Shown here: in pieces, positions 34,476-42,934 of the stretch | Numbering within the stretch: position 1 is the first letter of the stretch | Layout of the letters: each line of letters opens with the position of its first letter | Program-made: the position numbers and the translations under genes | Notes under the pieces: generated by a model | What the model saw: only the letters and a program-made list of their open reading frames with translations | Told to the model about the DNA's origin: nothing | Database searches by the model: none | Source: Bacillus_BE sp042263505 | GTDB lineage: Bacteria > Bacillota > Bacilli > Bacillales > Cytobacillaceae | DNA: 64,000 nucleotides | Assembly: GCF_042263505.1 (NCBI RefSeq) | Contig: NZ_JBHKFI010000002.1 | Span: 186,001 to 250,000 of the forward strand | Direction of reading: 5' to 3'

Positions 34476-34629
34476 TCCCAATTGATGGATGCAATAGAAA
34501 GCGGTGATTAAATTCAAACTTATATATTGCTCACTGATGGGGCTTGTTTTTTGAATGACAGCTTATACTATTCATGTGATTAAGTTACATAAATGGCTGA
34601 TTTATTTTGAAATTGAGAGGATGATGCGT

Positions 34630-35940
34630 ATGACTAAACCGGTGGTAGCAATTGTAGGAAGGCCAAATGTAGGGAAGTCAACGATCTTTAATAGAATTGT
34701 TGGTGATCGAATTTCAATCGTTGAGGATATACCTGGTGTAACAAGAGATAGAATCTATAGCTCCGCAGAGTGGCTGACTCATGATTTTAATATCATTGAT
34801 ACGGGCGGAATTGATATTGGTGATGAACCTTTTTTGGAGCAAATTCGAGCGCAAGCGGAAATAGCGATAAACGAAGCGGATGTCATTATTTTTTTAACGA
34901 ATGGCCGCGAGGGTGTAACAGCAGCAGACGAAGAAGTAGCAAAAATTTTATATAGAGCTAAAAAACCAGTAGTTCTTGGGGTAAATAAAATTGATAATCC
35001 TGATATGCGTAGTCTAATTTATGATTTTTATGCATTAGGATTTGGCGAACCCTTTCCGATATCAGGATCTCACGGGCTTGGTTTAGGAGATCTTCTAGAT
35101 GAAGCAGCAAAGCATTTTCCAAAGGGAAAGGAAAAAGACTACGGAGATGATGTAATAAAATTTTCATTAATTGGTCGTCCAAATGTAGGAAAATCTTCAT
35201 TAGTTAATGCTATTCTTGGAGAAGACCGGGTAATTGTAAGTGATATTGCTGGAACAACAAGGGATGCGATTGATTCAACCGTTACATACAATGGCGAAAA
35301 GTATGTCATCATCGATACAGCTGGAATGAGAAAAAAAGGAAAGGTATATGAAAGTACCGAAAAATACAGTGTATTAAGAGCTTTAAAAGCAATTGAACGA
35401 TCCGATGTTGTGTTAGTCGTCCTTGATGGCGAAGAAGGAATTATTGAGCAGGATAAAAAAATTGCAGGATATGCTCACGAAGCAGGACGAGCGGTTATTA
35501 TCGTTGTGAATAAGTGGGATGCAGTTGAAAAAGATGAAAAGACAATGAAAGCATTCGAAACGAATATTAGGGAACATTTTCTCTTTTTGGATTATGCACC
35601 AATTGTTTTCTTGTCTGCTAAAACGAAAAAACGAATTCATACCCTGATTCCAATGATTAATTTAGCTAGTGAAAATCACAGTAGACGGGTGGAAACAAGT
35701 ATTCTGAATGATGTCATTATGGATGCAGTAGCCATGAATCCGACACCTACAGATAAAGGAAAACGCTTGAAAATCTATTATGTGACCCAGGTTTCTGTAA
35801 AGCCACCAACCTTTATTGTTTTTGTCAATGATCCGGAATTGCTGCATTTTTCCTATAAGCGGTTTTTAGAAAATCGAATCCGCGACGCCTTCGGATTTGA
35901 AGGGACGCCTATTCGATTATTAGCCAGAGAGAGAAAATAA
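34630..35940 (+). CDS. der: Ribosome assembly GTPase Der (EngA)
   Basis: A 436-residue GTPase required for 50S ribosomal subunit maturation. It has two tandem G domains: GRPNVGKSTIFN with DTGGID and NKID, then GRPNVGKSSLVN with DTAGM and NKWD. A C-terminal KH-like domain follows (LKIYYVTQVSVKPPTFIVFV). ATG 34630 (MTKPVVAIVGRP) is chosen because GAGAGG lies upstream and the length equals the B. subtilis protein. gpsA follows after 16 bp. Confidence 0.96.
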   Translation: MTKPVVAIVGRPNVGKSTIFNRIVGDRISIVEDIPGVTRDRIYSSAEWLTHDFNIIDTGGIDIGDEPFLEQIRAQAEIAINEADVIIFLTNGREGVTAADEEVAKILYRAKKPVVLGVNKIDNPDMRSLIYDFYALGFGEPFPISGSHGLGLGDLLDEAAKHFPKGKEKDYGDDVIKFSLIGRPNVGKSSLVNAILGEDRVIVSDIAGTTRDAIDSTVTYNGEKYVIIDTAGMRKKGKVYESTEKYSVLRALKAIERSDVVLVVLDGEEGIIEQDKKIAGYAHEAGRAVIIVVNKWDAVEKDEKTMKAFETNIREHFLFLDYAPIVFLSAKTKKRIHTLIPMINLASENHSRRVETSILNDVIMDAVAMNPTPTDKGKRLKIYYVTQVSVKPPTFIVFVNDPELLHFSYKRFLENRIRDAFGFEGTPIRLLARERK

Positions 35941-35956
35941 GAAGGAAGTGTTCATG

Positions 35957-37006
35957 ATGGGAAAAGCTGAAATCATAACTGTTTTAGGTGCAGGTAGCTG
36001 GGGTACAGCATTAGCAATGGTTCTTGCCGATAATGGGCATGATGTAAGATTATGGGGAAATAATGCAGAGCATATTGAAGAAATCAATCGTAAACATATG
36101 AATAGCAAATATTTGCCAGAAATTATCTTACCTGAGACAATTAAGGGCTATTTATCATTGGAGGGAGCATTGTCGCAGGTTTCGACAATTGTTCTAGCGG
36201 TCCCTACAAAGGCGATTCGGGAAGTTCTGCAAAAAACAGTTGCTGTTCGTAAGGAGCCATTAACTATTGTCCATGTAAGCAAAGGGATTGAGCCGGATAC
36301 ACTTCTTCGGATATCAGAAATGATTGAAGAAGAGATTCCAGCCGAATTAGTTAATGATATCATTGTTCTTTCTGGTCCAAGCCATGCGGAGGAAGTAAGC
36401 TTACGCCATCCAACAACGGTTGCGGTTTCATCGAAAAATATGGATGCAGCTGAAAAAATTCAAGATCTATTTATCAACCAAAATTTCCGCGTTTACACAA
36501 ATTCGGATCTCGTTGGTGTGGAAATCGGGGGAGCCTTGAAAAATATTATTGCCTTAGCTGCAGGTATTTCTGATGGATTAGGGTATGGTGATAATGCGAA
36601 GGCGGCCTTAATGACAAGAGGAATTGCTGAAATTGCCAGATTAGGAACGAAAATGGGGGCAAGCCCTTTAACTTTTTCGGGATTAGCAGGTATTGGGGAT
36701 TTAATTGTTACTTGTACAAGTGTTCATTCTCGGAACTGGAGAGCTGGAAATTTACTCGGAAAAGGGCATAATCTTCAAGAGGTGCTGGATAATATGGGAA
36801 TGGTGGTCGAAGGTGTCAGAACGACAAAAGCCGCTTATCAGCTTTCACAGAAGTATGAGGTATCCATGCCTATTACGTTTGCTTTATACCGAATTCTATT
36901 TGAAAATAAAAATCCAAAAGATGAAGTGGATTCATTAATGGGTCGTCCGAAAACGCATGAAATGGAAGACCTTGCAAATGAACTGGATAACAAAAACAGC
37001 TTATAA
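35957..37006 (+). CDS. gpsA: Glycerol-3-phosphate dehydrogenase [NAD(P)+]
   Basis: A 349-residue enzyme that reduces dihydroxyacetone phosphate to sn-glycerol 3-phosphate for phospholipid synthesis. It has the nucleotide motif VLGAGSWGTALAM, then VHVSKGIEP, LSGPSHAEEV, the catalytic Lys in VEIGGALKNIIALAAG and GLAGIGDLIVTC. AAGGAAG is 8 bp before ATG 35957; the adjacent ATG 35954 is equally in frame. It is in an operon with der. Confidence 0.95.
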   Translation: MGKAEIITVLGAGSWGTALAMVLADNGHDVRLWGNNAEHIEEINRKHMNSKYLPEIILPETIKGYLSLEGALSQVSTIVLAVPTKAIREVLQKTVAVRKEPLTIVHVSKGIEPDTLLRISEMIEEEIPAELVNDIIVLSGPSHAEEVSLRHPTTVAVSSKNMDAAEKIQDLFINQNFRVYTNSDLVGVEIGGALKNIIALAAGISDGLGYGDNAKAALMTRGIAEIARLGTKMGASPLTFSGLAGIGDLIVTCTSVHSRNWRAGNLLGKGHNLQEVLDNMGMVVEGVRTTKAAYQLSQKYEVSMPITFALYRILFENKNPKDEVDSLMGRPKTHEMEDLANELDNKNSL

Positions 37007-37192
37007 ATGGAAAATATGTAAAATAAATGCTATGATCACATACATTTAACGATTATTCCATACAAAGGACATTTTCCTTATTTTATGTTTAAAATATAGG
37101 CTTTCTTAGGATACAAGAAACTATTAATTTGCATAAAATGCTTTGAAGCAAACTGGTGGAATCAGCATGTGTGTGTGTATTTAGTCAATATG

Positions 37193-37236
37193 GACTGAAG
37201 TAAGAAATTAGCCCCTTCTTTACTTCAGTTTTTTTA
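37193..37236 (+). terminator. Terminator of der-gpsA
   Basis: ACTGAAGTAA and TTACTTCAGT pair around an internal loop and are followed by a T run. It lies about 190 bp after gpsA, with an otherwise featureless AT-rich gap containing a short GT run (GTGTGTGTG). Confidence 0.8.
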
Positions 37237-37290
37237 TGTTTAATGGGGGACCGTTATGTTATAATACTCTCGGATAAGGAGAGGATGGAA

Positions 37291-37488
37291 TTGTCAGAGT
37301 CAATGCTAAAAATGTGGATTTCGATAGCTGGAATGGGATTTATGGTTATCTCAATTTTATTAATCTTATTGAGCCGTTATAAGTTAAAGGGGATTTTTAA
37401 ATTTATCGTTGCGTTTATCGCTTATTTTTTTATGATTATTTCAGGCTTTATTATCATTCTAATTGTTTTTAGCGGACCAACTACATAA
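37291..37488 (+). CDS. yphE: Small membrane protein, DUF2768 (YphE-like)
   Basis: A 65-residue protein with two membrane helices (ISIAGMGFMVISILLILLS and FIVAFIAYFFMIISGFIIIL). It matches the DUF2768 protein found between gpsA and spoIVA in bacilli. TTG 37291 is chosen because AAGGAGAGG lies upstream at suitable distance; an in-frame ATG 6 bp earlier is too close to that site. Function unknown, although the neighbourhood is sporulation-linked. Confidence 0.72.
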   Translation: MSESMLKMWISIAGMGFMVISILLILLSRYKLKGIFKFIVAFIAYFFMIISGFIIILIVFSGPTT

Positions 37489-37510
37489 TGAAGTTCTACA
37501 TAGAGGATTG

Positions 37511-38233
37511 ATGAAAATGAAAATGAAAAAAAGTTTAGTATTTTTATTCGTGGCTTGTATGTTTTTTCTAATGGCGGGTTGTGCCTACCCACAGGAAAAA
37601 ATGAAAGAAAGCCAAGTGCCGTATGAAGACCAAGTTAGTGCTGTCCAAAAAGCAGTAGATCATTATCAGAAGGATAATGATGGAATTTTACCAATTAAAA
37701 CAAGGGATCAGTCGACGCCAATTTATCAAAAATACCCAATTGATTTTAAAAAATTGGCTCCTCAATATATGGCGGAGCCTCCTGGCAACTCTTATGAATC
37801 AGGAGGTGTCTTTCAATATGTATTGGTGGATGTTGAGAAAAAGCCGACTGTGAAAATATTTGATTTAAGAATCGCGGAAACCATTCGAGAATTAAAACTT
37901 CGAATTCAGGCAAAAAAGTATCCTCCATTTAAAGAGGTGTTGGGGAAGAATATTTTTACGCTTGACTATAAAAAGCTGGGAATGAAAGAAGAACCTGTTG
38001 TGACAAGCCCATACTCAAAGCAAAGCTTGCCATTTGTTATTACAGGGGATGCTGAAATTTACGTTGACTATCGAAATGACTTAGTTCAAGCCCTGCAAAA
38101 GCATAAAAATACCTATCATCAAGGTGAGGATATCAGAGATATACTCGTAAAGGATTCCATGTTTGTTCCTGCCTATTCTTTGCCATATACTATTGATGAC
38201 AAGTCGAAAGAACCAATCTTTTTAGAGAAATAG
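37511..38233 (+). CDS. yphF: Putative lipoprotein YphF
   Basis: About 240 residues. The N terminus is a lipoprotein signal with lipobox LMAGC, so the mature protein is expected on the outer face of the membrane. The rest is soluble, with the repeated phrase PIYQKYPIDFKKLAPQYMAE and no motif I recognise. Its position just before spoIVA corresponds to B. subtilis yphF. Two ATGs (37511 and 37517) lie after GAGGATTG. Function unknown. Confidence 0.78.
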   Translation: MKMKMKKSLVFLFVACMFFLMAGCAYPQEKMKESQVPYEDQVSAVQKAVDHYQKDNDGILPIKTRDQSTPIYQKYPIDFKKLAPQYMAEPPGNSYESGGVFQYVLVDVEKKPTVKIFDLRIAETIRELKLRIQAKKYPPFKEVLGKNIFTLDYKKLGMKEEPVVTSPYSKQSLPFVITGDAEIYVDYRNDLVQALQKHKNTYHQGEDIRDILVKDSMFVPAYSLPYTIDDKSKEPIFLEK

Positions 38234-38235
38234 TC

Positions 38236-38284
38236 ATAACCCTTTTTTTACAAAATATATTGTAAAAGAAGGGTTATTTTTTTA
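38236..38284 (+). terminator. Terminator of yphF
   Basis: ATAACCCTTTTTTTACAA pairs with TTGTAAAAGAAGGGTTAT, followed by a T run. Confidence 0.82.
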
Positions 38285-38362
38285 TCACATTATGAAATCA
38301 TGATTAGAAAATGATATTTCCAATAAAAACTTAGAGTAAGGAGGAAAATATTTTAAAAAATG

Positions 38363-38393
38363 GTCATAACGTTGTAGGACAACAACATAAATA
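38363..38393 (+). promoter_or_regulatory. Possible sigma-E promoter of spoIVA
   Basis: GTCATAAC followed 15 bp later by CATAAATA resembles a weak sigma-E -35/-10 pair. spoIVA is a sigma-E gene in B. subtilis. The match is partial, so this is only a candidate. Confidence 0.38.
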
Positions 38394-38458
38394 TATATTG
38401 TTTAAACAATTAATAGGATAAAATTATCCCACTAACTCACGATTCAGGAGGGGATCAC

Positions 38459-39937
38459 TTGGAAAAGGTAGATATTTTTAAAGATATTGCCGAAAGAACA
38501 GGCGGCGATATCTATCTTGGAATAGTAGGTGCTGTGAGAACTGGAAAATCCACATTTATTAAAAAATTTATGGAGCTTGTTGTTATTCCGAATATAAACA
38601 ATGAAGCGGAGCGTGCTCGTACGCAGGATGAATTGCCTCAAAGTGCTGCCGGAAAAACAATTATGACAACAGAACCTAAATTTGTCCCTAATCAAGCAGC
38701 ATCGATTCATGTTGATGAGGGGCTGGATGTAAACATTCGCCTTGTGGACTGCGTTGGTTATACAGTGCCAGGAGCAAAGGGATATGAGGATGAAAATGGT
38801 CCTCGAATGATTACAACTCCTTGGTATGAAGAACCAATTCCTTTTCATGAGGCAGCTGAAATTGGCACTAGAAAGGTCATCCAAGAACATTCAACGATTG
38901 GGGTGGTCATTACCACCGATGGGACGATTGGAGAGATTCCAAGAATAAATTACTTGGAAGCTGAAGATCGGGTGATTAATGAGCTTAAGGAAGTAGGTAA
39001 GCCCTTTATCATGGTTATTAATAGTGTTCAACCGCATCATCCGAATACGGAGGCATTACGAAAAGAGCTTGCCGAAAAATACGATATTCCAGTTATTACT
39101 ATGAGTGTAGAAAGTATGAGGGAATCTGATGTCCTTAACGTCATGAGAGAAGCCTTGTATGAATTCCCAGTTCTTGAAGTGAATGTAAATCTTCCAAGCT
39201 GGGTGATGGTACTCAGAGAGAATCATTGGTTACGTGAAAGCTATCAGGAAGCTGTTAAAAACACAGTTAAAGATATTAAAAGATTACGAGATGTAGATAG
39301 AGTGGTTAATCAATTTACGGATTATGATTTCATTGAAAATGCAAGTCTTGCAGGAATTGAAATGGGTCAAGGAGTAGCGGAAATTGACCTTTTTGCACCT
39401 GATGAGTTATATGATGATATTCTCAAGGAGATTGTTGGCGTAGAAATTCGCGGTAAGGATCATCTACTTGAACTGATGCAAGACTTTTCTTATGCAAAGC
39501 AAGAATATGATCAAATTGCTGATGCCTTAAAAATGGTTAAACAGACAGGGTACGGAATTGCGGCTCCTTCTTTAGCTGATATGAGTCTCGATGAACCGGA
39601 AATTATTCGCCAAGGGGCGAGGTTCGGTGTTCGTTTAAAAGCGGTCGCTCCATCCATTCACATGATTAAAGTGGATGTAGAATCAGAATTCGCTCCGATT
39701 ATCGGAACGGAAAAGCAAAGTGAAGAGCTTGTTCGTTATTTAATGCAGGATTTTGAAGATAACCCACTATCGATATGGAATTCAGATATTTTTGGACGTA
39801 GCTTAAGTTCTATTGTTAGAGAAGGAATTCAGGCAAAACTATCACTAATGCCAGAAAATGCACGCTATAAATTAAAAGAAACACTTGAAAGAATCATCAA
39901 TGAAGGTTCGGGCGGTCTCATAGCGATTATTTTGTAA
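38459..39937 (+). CDS. spoIVA: Stage IV sporulation protein A (coat morphogenetic ATPase)
   Basis: A 492-residue ATPase that polymerises on the forespore surface and forms the basement layer of the spore coat. It has the Walker A motif GAVRTGKSTFIKKF, switch-like segment RLVDCVGYTVPGAKG and the highly conserved C terminus ending GSGGLIAIIL. The start is TTG after AGGAGGGG, as in B. subtilis. It is a marker gene for endospore formers. The gene is monocistronic, with its own terminator. Confidence 0.98.
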   Translation: MEKVDIFKDIAERTGGDIYLGIVGAVRTGKSTFIKKFMELVVIPNINNEAERARTQDELPQSAAGKTIMTTEPKFVPNQAASIHVDEGLDVNIRLVDCVGYTVPGAKGYEDENGPRMITTPWYEEPIPFHEAAEIGTRKVIQEHSTIGVVITTDGTIGEIPRINYLEAEDRVINELKEVGKPFIMVINSVQPHHPNTEALRKELAEKYDIPVITMSVESMRESDVLNVMREALYEFPVLEVNVNLPSWVMVLRENHWLRESYQEAVKNTVKDIKRLRDVDRVVNQFTDYDFIENASLAGIEMGQGVAEIDLFAPDELYDDILKEIVGVEIRGKDHLLELMQDFSYAKQEYDQIADALKMVKQTGYGIAAPSLADMSLDEPEIIRQGARFGVRLKAVAPSIHMIKVDVESEFAPIIGTEKQSEELVRYLMQDFEDNPLSIWNSDIFGRSLSSIVREGIQAKLSLMPENARYKLKETLERIINEGSGGLIAIIL

Positions 39938-39940
39938 TAG

Positions 39941-39965
39941 TGACTCCTTTTGGGGTCTTTTTTTA
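39941..39965 (+). terminator. Terminator of spoIVA
   Basis: GACTCC and GGGGTC form a short stem around TTTT, followed by a T run. Confidence 0.7.
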
Positions 39966-40125
39966 TGCCGTTGACTTTTAAAGTGGTTTTTGCTGATTTC
40001 GAGGAAAGCTTTTGCAAATTTGGAGAGTGAAGAGAAGAATTAAGGAAAAAGTATGAAAAAAATAGGAAAATTAATAGGAATTTGATGAAAAATAAGAAAA
40101 GAATCCCACAAAACAAGAAATTTTC

Positions 40126-40154
40126 TTGATATGCCAAGTTTATTGTGATAATCT
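40126..40154 (+). promoter_or_regulatory. Candidate upstream promoter of hbs
   Basis: TTGATA and TAATCT are spaced by 17 bp, and an overlapping TGTGATAAT could act as an extended -10. It would give a leader of about 200 nt. The gap 39938-40360 holds no gene, only the spoIVA terminator and two hbs promoter candidates. Confidence 0.42.
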
Positions 40155-40220
40155 TTTATCAGAATTACTGTTGCGACGGGTCTTGAAGCCTTGTGAATAA
40201 AGGTTTTATCACCAAAAAAG

Positions 40221-40249
40221 TTGATTTTTTTGGTCTTCTATTTTAATAT
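40221..40249 (+). promoter_or_regulatory. Candidate downstream promoter of hbs
   Basis: TTGATT (40221) and TAATAT (40244) are spaced by exactly 17 bp, about 105 bp before the hbs start. An AT-only stem (ACCAAAAAA and TTTTTTGGT, about 40211-40234) overlaps its -35 region. Two promoters for hbs are known in B. subtilis. Confidence 0.5.
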
Positions 40250-40360
40250 AAGACAAGTTCTCTTAAAAATTTTATCGCAACGAATAAAATTCCAGTTTTT
40301 TGTTTAGAAATGAAGATAAGATTCCTTATTTTATCTAGTTTTTGGGAGGAGGTGAATGGC

Positions 40361-40633
40361 ATGAACAAGACAGAATTAATTAACGCAGTTGCAGAAGCTA
40401 GTGAATTATCTAAGAAAGACGCTACTAAAGCCGTTGATGCTGTATTCGATTCCATTTTAAATGCTTTAAAAGATGGTGACAAAGTACAATTAATCGGTTT
40501 TGGTAACTTTGAAGTTCGCGAACGTGCTGCACGTAAAGGTCGTAATCCTCAAACTGGGGAAGAAATTGAAATTGCTGCAAGCAAAGTTCCTGCATTTAAA
40601 CCAGGTAAAGCGCTTAAAGATGCAGTTAAATAA
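40361..40633 (+). CDS. hbs: DNA-binding protein HU
   Basis: A 90-residue nucleoid protein. It has the helical dimerisation region (MNKTELINAVAEASELSKKD) and the DNA-binding arm (RKGRNPQTGEEIEIAASKVP), ending AFKPGKALKDAVK. It bends and compacts DNA. GGGAGGAGGTG precedes ATG 40361; 17 residues upstream in the same frame are not part of the family. The location between spoIVA and folE is conserved in bacilli. Confidence 0.98.
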   Translation: MNKTELINAVAEASELSKKDATKAVDAVFDSILNALKDGDKVQLIGFGNFEVRERAARKGRNPQTGEEIEIAASKVPAFKPGKALKDAVK

Positions 40634-40656
40634 TTACATAAAACTTTAAGCTTTCA

Positions 40657-40688
40657 CAAAAGGTTGCGAGTCATCGCAACCTTTTTGT
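40657..40688 (+). terminator. Terminator of hbs
   Basis: AAAAGGTTGCGA and TCGCAACCTTTTT form a strong stem with a T-rich 3' arm. Repeat copy 4 begins 5 bp after it. Confidence 0.85.
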
Positions 40689-40692
40689 TATA

Positions 40693-40907
40693 TAAAGTGA
40701 AACTTCCATCAGTGGGGGTTTTCGACGCACAGGACGTGCTAGCGCAGACGTCGCGATTGACGTCGCGTTTTTAGTCTGCTATTCATCCCCCACTGATGGT
40801 TAGTTGAACTTATCGGACCTTTACGGACAGTTGATCTCCCACTTATCTTCTTCGTATTCTCAGAATCTTGAAGTGGGAGTCTTACTGTCCGTTAAGAGTG
40901 GGATAAA
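40693..40907 (+). repeat. Modular hairpin repeat element, copy 4 (lacks hairpin 2)
   Basis: A 215-bp copy of the element at 4761. Hairpin 1 contains the insert (CGACGCACAGGACGTGCTAG, then two GACGTCGCG repeats). After GGTTAGT the sequence jumps to CTTATCGGACC, so hairpin 2 is deleted. Hairpin 3 is nearly identical to copy 2. It fills the gap between hbs and folE, downstream of the hbs terminator. Confidence 0.88.
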
Positions 40908-40992
40908 AATAAAAACTTCAACTTTGCTTGGACTGAAATGATTGTGCTAATATTAAAAATGTTAAGTAGGAATCATCTTAGGAGGAAGAATC

Positions 40993-41559
40993 ATGTCAAA
41001 TGTAAATCGTGCCCAGATAGAAGAGGCGGTACGTTTAATATTAGAAGCAATCGGAGAGAACCCGAATCGTGAAGGACTATTAGATACACCGAAGCGAGTA
41101 GCAAAAATGTATGAAGAAGTTTTTAGTGGAATGAATCAGGATCCAAAGGAATATTTTGAAACAATCTTTGGAGAGGATCATGAAGAGGTTGTCTTAGTAA
41201 AAGACATTCCCTTTTATTCAATGTGTGAGCATCATTTAGTTCCTTTCTTTGGGAGTGCACATGTTGCCTATATTCCGAGAAATGGCAGAGTGACAGGATT
41301 GAGCAAGCTTGCGAGAGCCGTGGAAGCTGTTGCGAAAAGACCTCAGCTTCAAGAAAGGATTACATCAACGGTTGCGGATGCAATTATGGAAAAGCTTGAT
41401 CCTCATGGAGTGATGGTGGTTGTAGAAGCAGAGCATATGTGTATGACGATGAGAGGGGTCAAAAAACCTGGCTCAAAGACCGTTACATCCGCAGTTAGAG
41501 GTACATTAGCTAAGGATGCCATCGCAAGATCTGAAATCTTGGCACTAATTAAAGAATAA
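40993..41559 (+). CDS. folE: GTP cyclohydrolase I
   Basis: A 188-residue enzyme that converts GTP to dihydroneopterin triphosphate, the first step of folate synthesis. Zinc and catalytic motifs are present: SMCEHHLVPFFG, VTGLSKLARAVE and EHMCMTMRGVKKPGS. TAGGAGGAAG precedes the ATG. It forms the mtrA-mtrB pair with the TRAP gene about 100 bp downstream, as in B. subtilis. Confidence 0.97.
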   Translation: MSNVNRAQIEEAVRLILEAIGENPNREGLLDTPKRVAKMYEEVFSGMNQDPKEYFETIFGEDHEEVVLVKDIPFYSMCEHHLVPFFGSAHVAYIPRNGRVTGLSKLARAVEAVAKRPQLQERITSTVADAIMEKLDPHGVMVVVEAEHMCMTMRGVKKPGSKTVTSAVRGTLAKDAIARSEILALIKE

Positions 41560-41658
41560 AGGTCAATCGAAGGCTGGAAGATGGTTTTCTTTTAGCCTTT
41601 TCAAGAGATTTGCACTAAAAAAATGAAGGAATTTCTAGTGAGACACTGAGGTGAAATG

Positions 41659-41895
41659 ATGGATAATAAATCAAGTTTAACTGGAGAATATATTGTAATT
41701 AAGGCTATGGAAGATGGAGTAAATGTCATTGGGTTAACGAGAGGTTCTGATACCCGTTTTCACCACTCAGAGAAGCTTGACAAAGGGGAAGTCATGATTG
41801 CTCAATTTACTGAACATACTTCTGCAATGAAAGTAAGAGGAAATGCGCAAATTATTACATCTCATGGTGAAATAGAGAGTGAATCAAAAAAATAA
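41659..41895 (+). CDS. mtrB: Tryptophan RNA-binding attenuation protein TRAP
   Basis: A 78-residue protein that forms an 11-subunit ring. When loaded with tryptophan it binds GAG/UAG repeats in trp leader RNAs and represses tryptophan genes. The RNA-contacting residues of B. subtilis TRAP (Lys37, Lys56, Arg58) correspond here to Lys39, Lys58 and Arg60 (SEKLDKGE, SAMKVRGN). The sequence is highly conserved, so the protein should be active. GAGGTGA is 4 bp before ATG 41659; ATG 41656 is adjacent. The trp operon itself is not at its usual place in this window. Confidence 0.96.
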   Translation: MDNKSSLTGEYIVIKAMEDGVNVIGLTRGSDTRFHHSEKLDKGEVMIAQFTEHTSAMKVRGNAQIITSHGEIESESKK

Positions 41896-42108
41896 TCAGA
41901 TTGATAACAGAAAGGAATCATTTTTTTATTCTTATAATCATCACTATGATGTTCGCTTTTATGATATAATTGTCAAGTCTGTGTTTGATATAAATGAAAT
42001 AATTACATATATTCGATAATGAATTCAATGGTTGAATAGATACTGTTAGAGAAGATACGAATACAAAACATAGGAATACATAAATAGAACTTAGGGGAAA
42101 CAAGGGTG

Positions 42109-42927
42109 ATGACTTTGACGATTCAAGATACTTTTAATCATGTAAAAAAGCAGATAGAAAAAAGGGTACTACATCCTTACTTAATTCGCTTTATTACGTC
42201 ACCAAAAATAGATCAGCAGAAATTGCTTATCCTCACTTCTATGCTACAAAAACTAGGTCTTACGAAGAATCAACTTGAAACTTATGCTGTTACGACAATG
42301 CTGATTCAAATAGCCCTTGATACCCACGACACAGTAAAAACAGATGAAAATCAGGAACAAAGGAATCTCCAGTTAACGGTTTTAGCAGGTGACTACTATA
42401 GTGGTCTTTATTACAAAATCCTCGCTGAGAATAAGGATATTGATTTAATTCGGATTCTTGCTGAAGGCATTAAAGATGTCAATGAACAAAAAATTAATCT
42501 ATATCAAAAAGAATTTAAACATATGGATGATTTAATGGAATGCGTCAAAAAAATTGAATCAGCATTGTTTACAAAGATTAATCATTTTTTTCACTGTTCA
42601 TCATGGAATCCATTTGTGCAAAACTTTCTTCTCCTTAAAAGATTATTAGCGGAGAGAAAGTATTTTCTTCAAAGGGGAAATTCGATTGTGATCGAAGGGA
42701 TGAATCGATTAATCCAATCCAACAATTGTGAGCAGGTGAACAATAGCTTGATGGGTGAGCCAAATTCCAACGCCTTAATTTGTGATTATTATATTGAGCT
42801 GATTGCTTCACAGGTTGAAATGGAAAGCCTGAAGATTCCTTTTATAAATGAATCGCTCCAACAAACCATTCAATCCTTATTATTCGAGAATAAACAATTA
42901 GCTAGAACGCTTGCGGAGGAAGGGTAA
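42109..42927 (+). CDS. hepS: Heptaprenyl diphosphate synthase component I
   Basis: A helical protein of about 272 residues, the small non-catalytic subunit (HepS/GerCA) of the enzyme that makes the C35 side chain of menaquinone-7. It lacks DDxxD motifs, as expected; these are in hepT. It begins the hepS-menG-hepT cluster, conserved in bacilli. The start is uncertain among GTG 42106, ATG 42109 and TTG 42115, all near AGGGTGA. Confidence 0.88.
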   Translation: MTLTIQDTFNHVKKQIEKRVLHPYLIRFITSPKIDQQKLLILTSMLQKLGLTKNQLETYAVTTMLIQIALDTHDTVKTDENQEQRNLQLTVLAGDYYSGLYYKILAENKDIDLIRILAEGIKDVNEQKINLYQKEFKHMDDLMECVKKIESALFTKINHFFHCSSWNPFVQNFLLLKRLLAERKYFLQRGNSIVIEGMNRLIQSNNCEQVNNSLMGEPNSNALICDYYIELIASQVEMESLKIPFINESLQQTIQSLLFENKQLARTLAEEG

Positions 42928-42934
42928 GAACATT

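Noticed and set aside
37169..37181. Short GT run after gpsA
   Set aside because: Only about five dinucleotide units, and no sign of function; ordinary chance or slippage.
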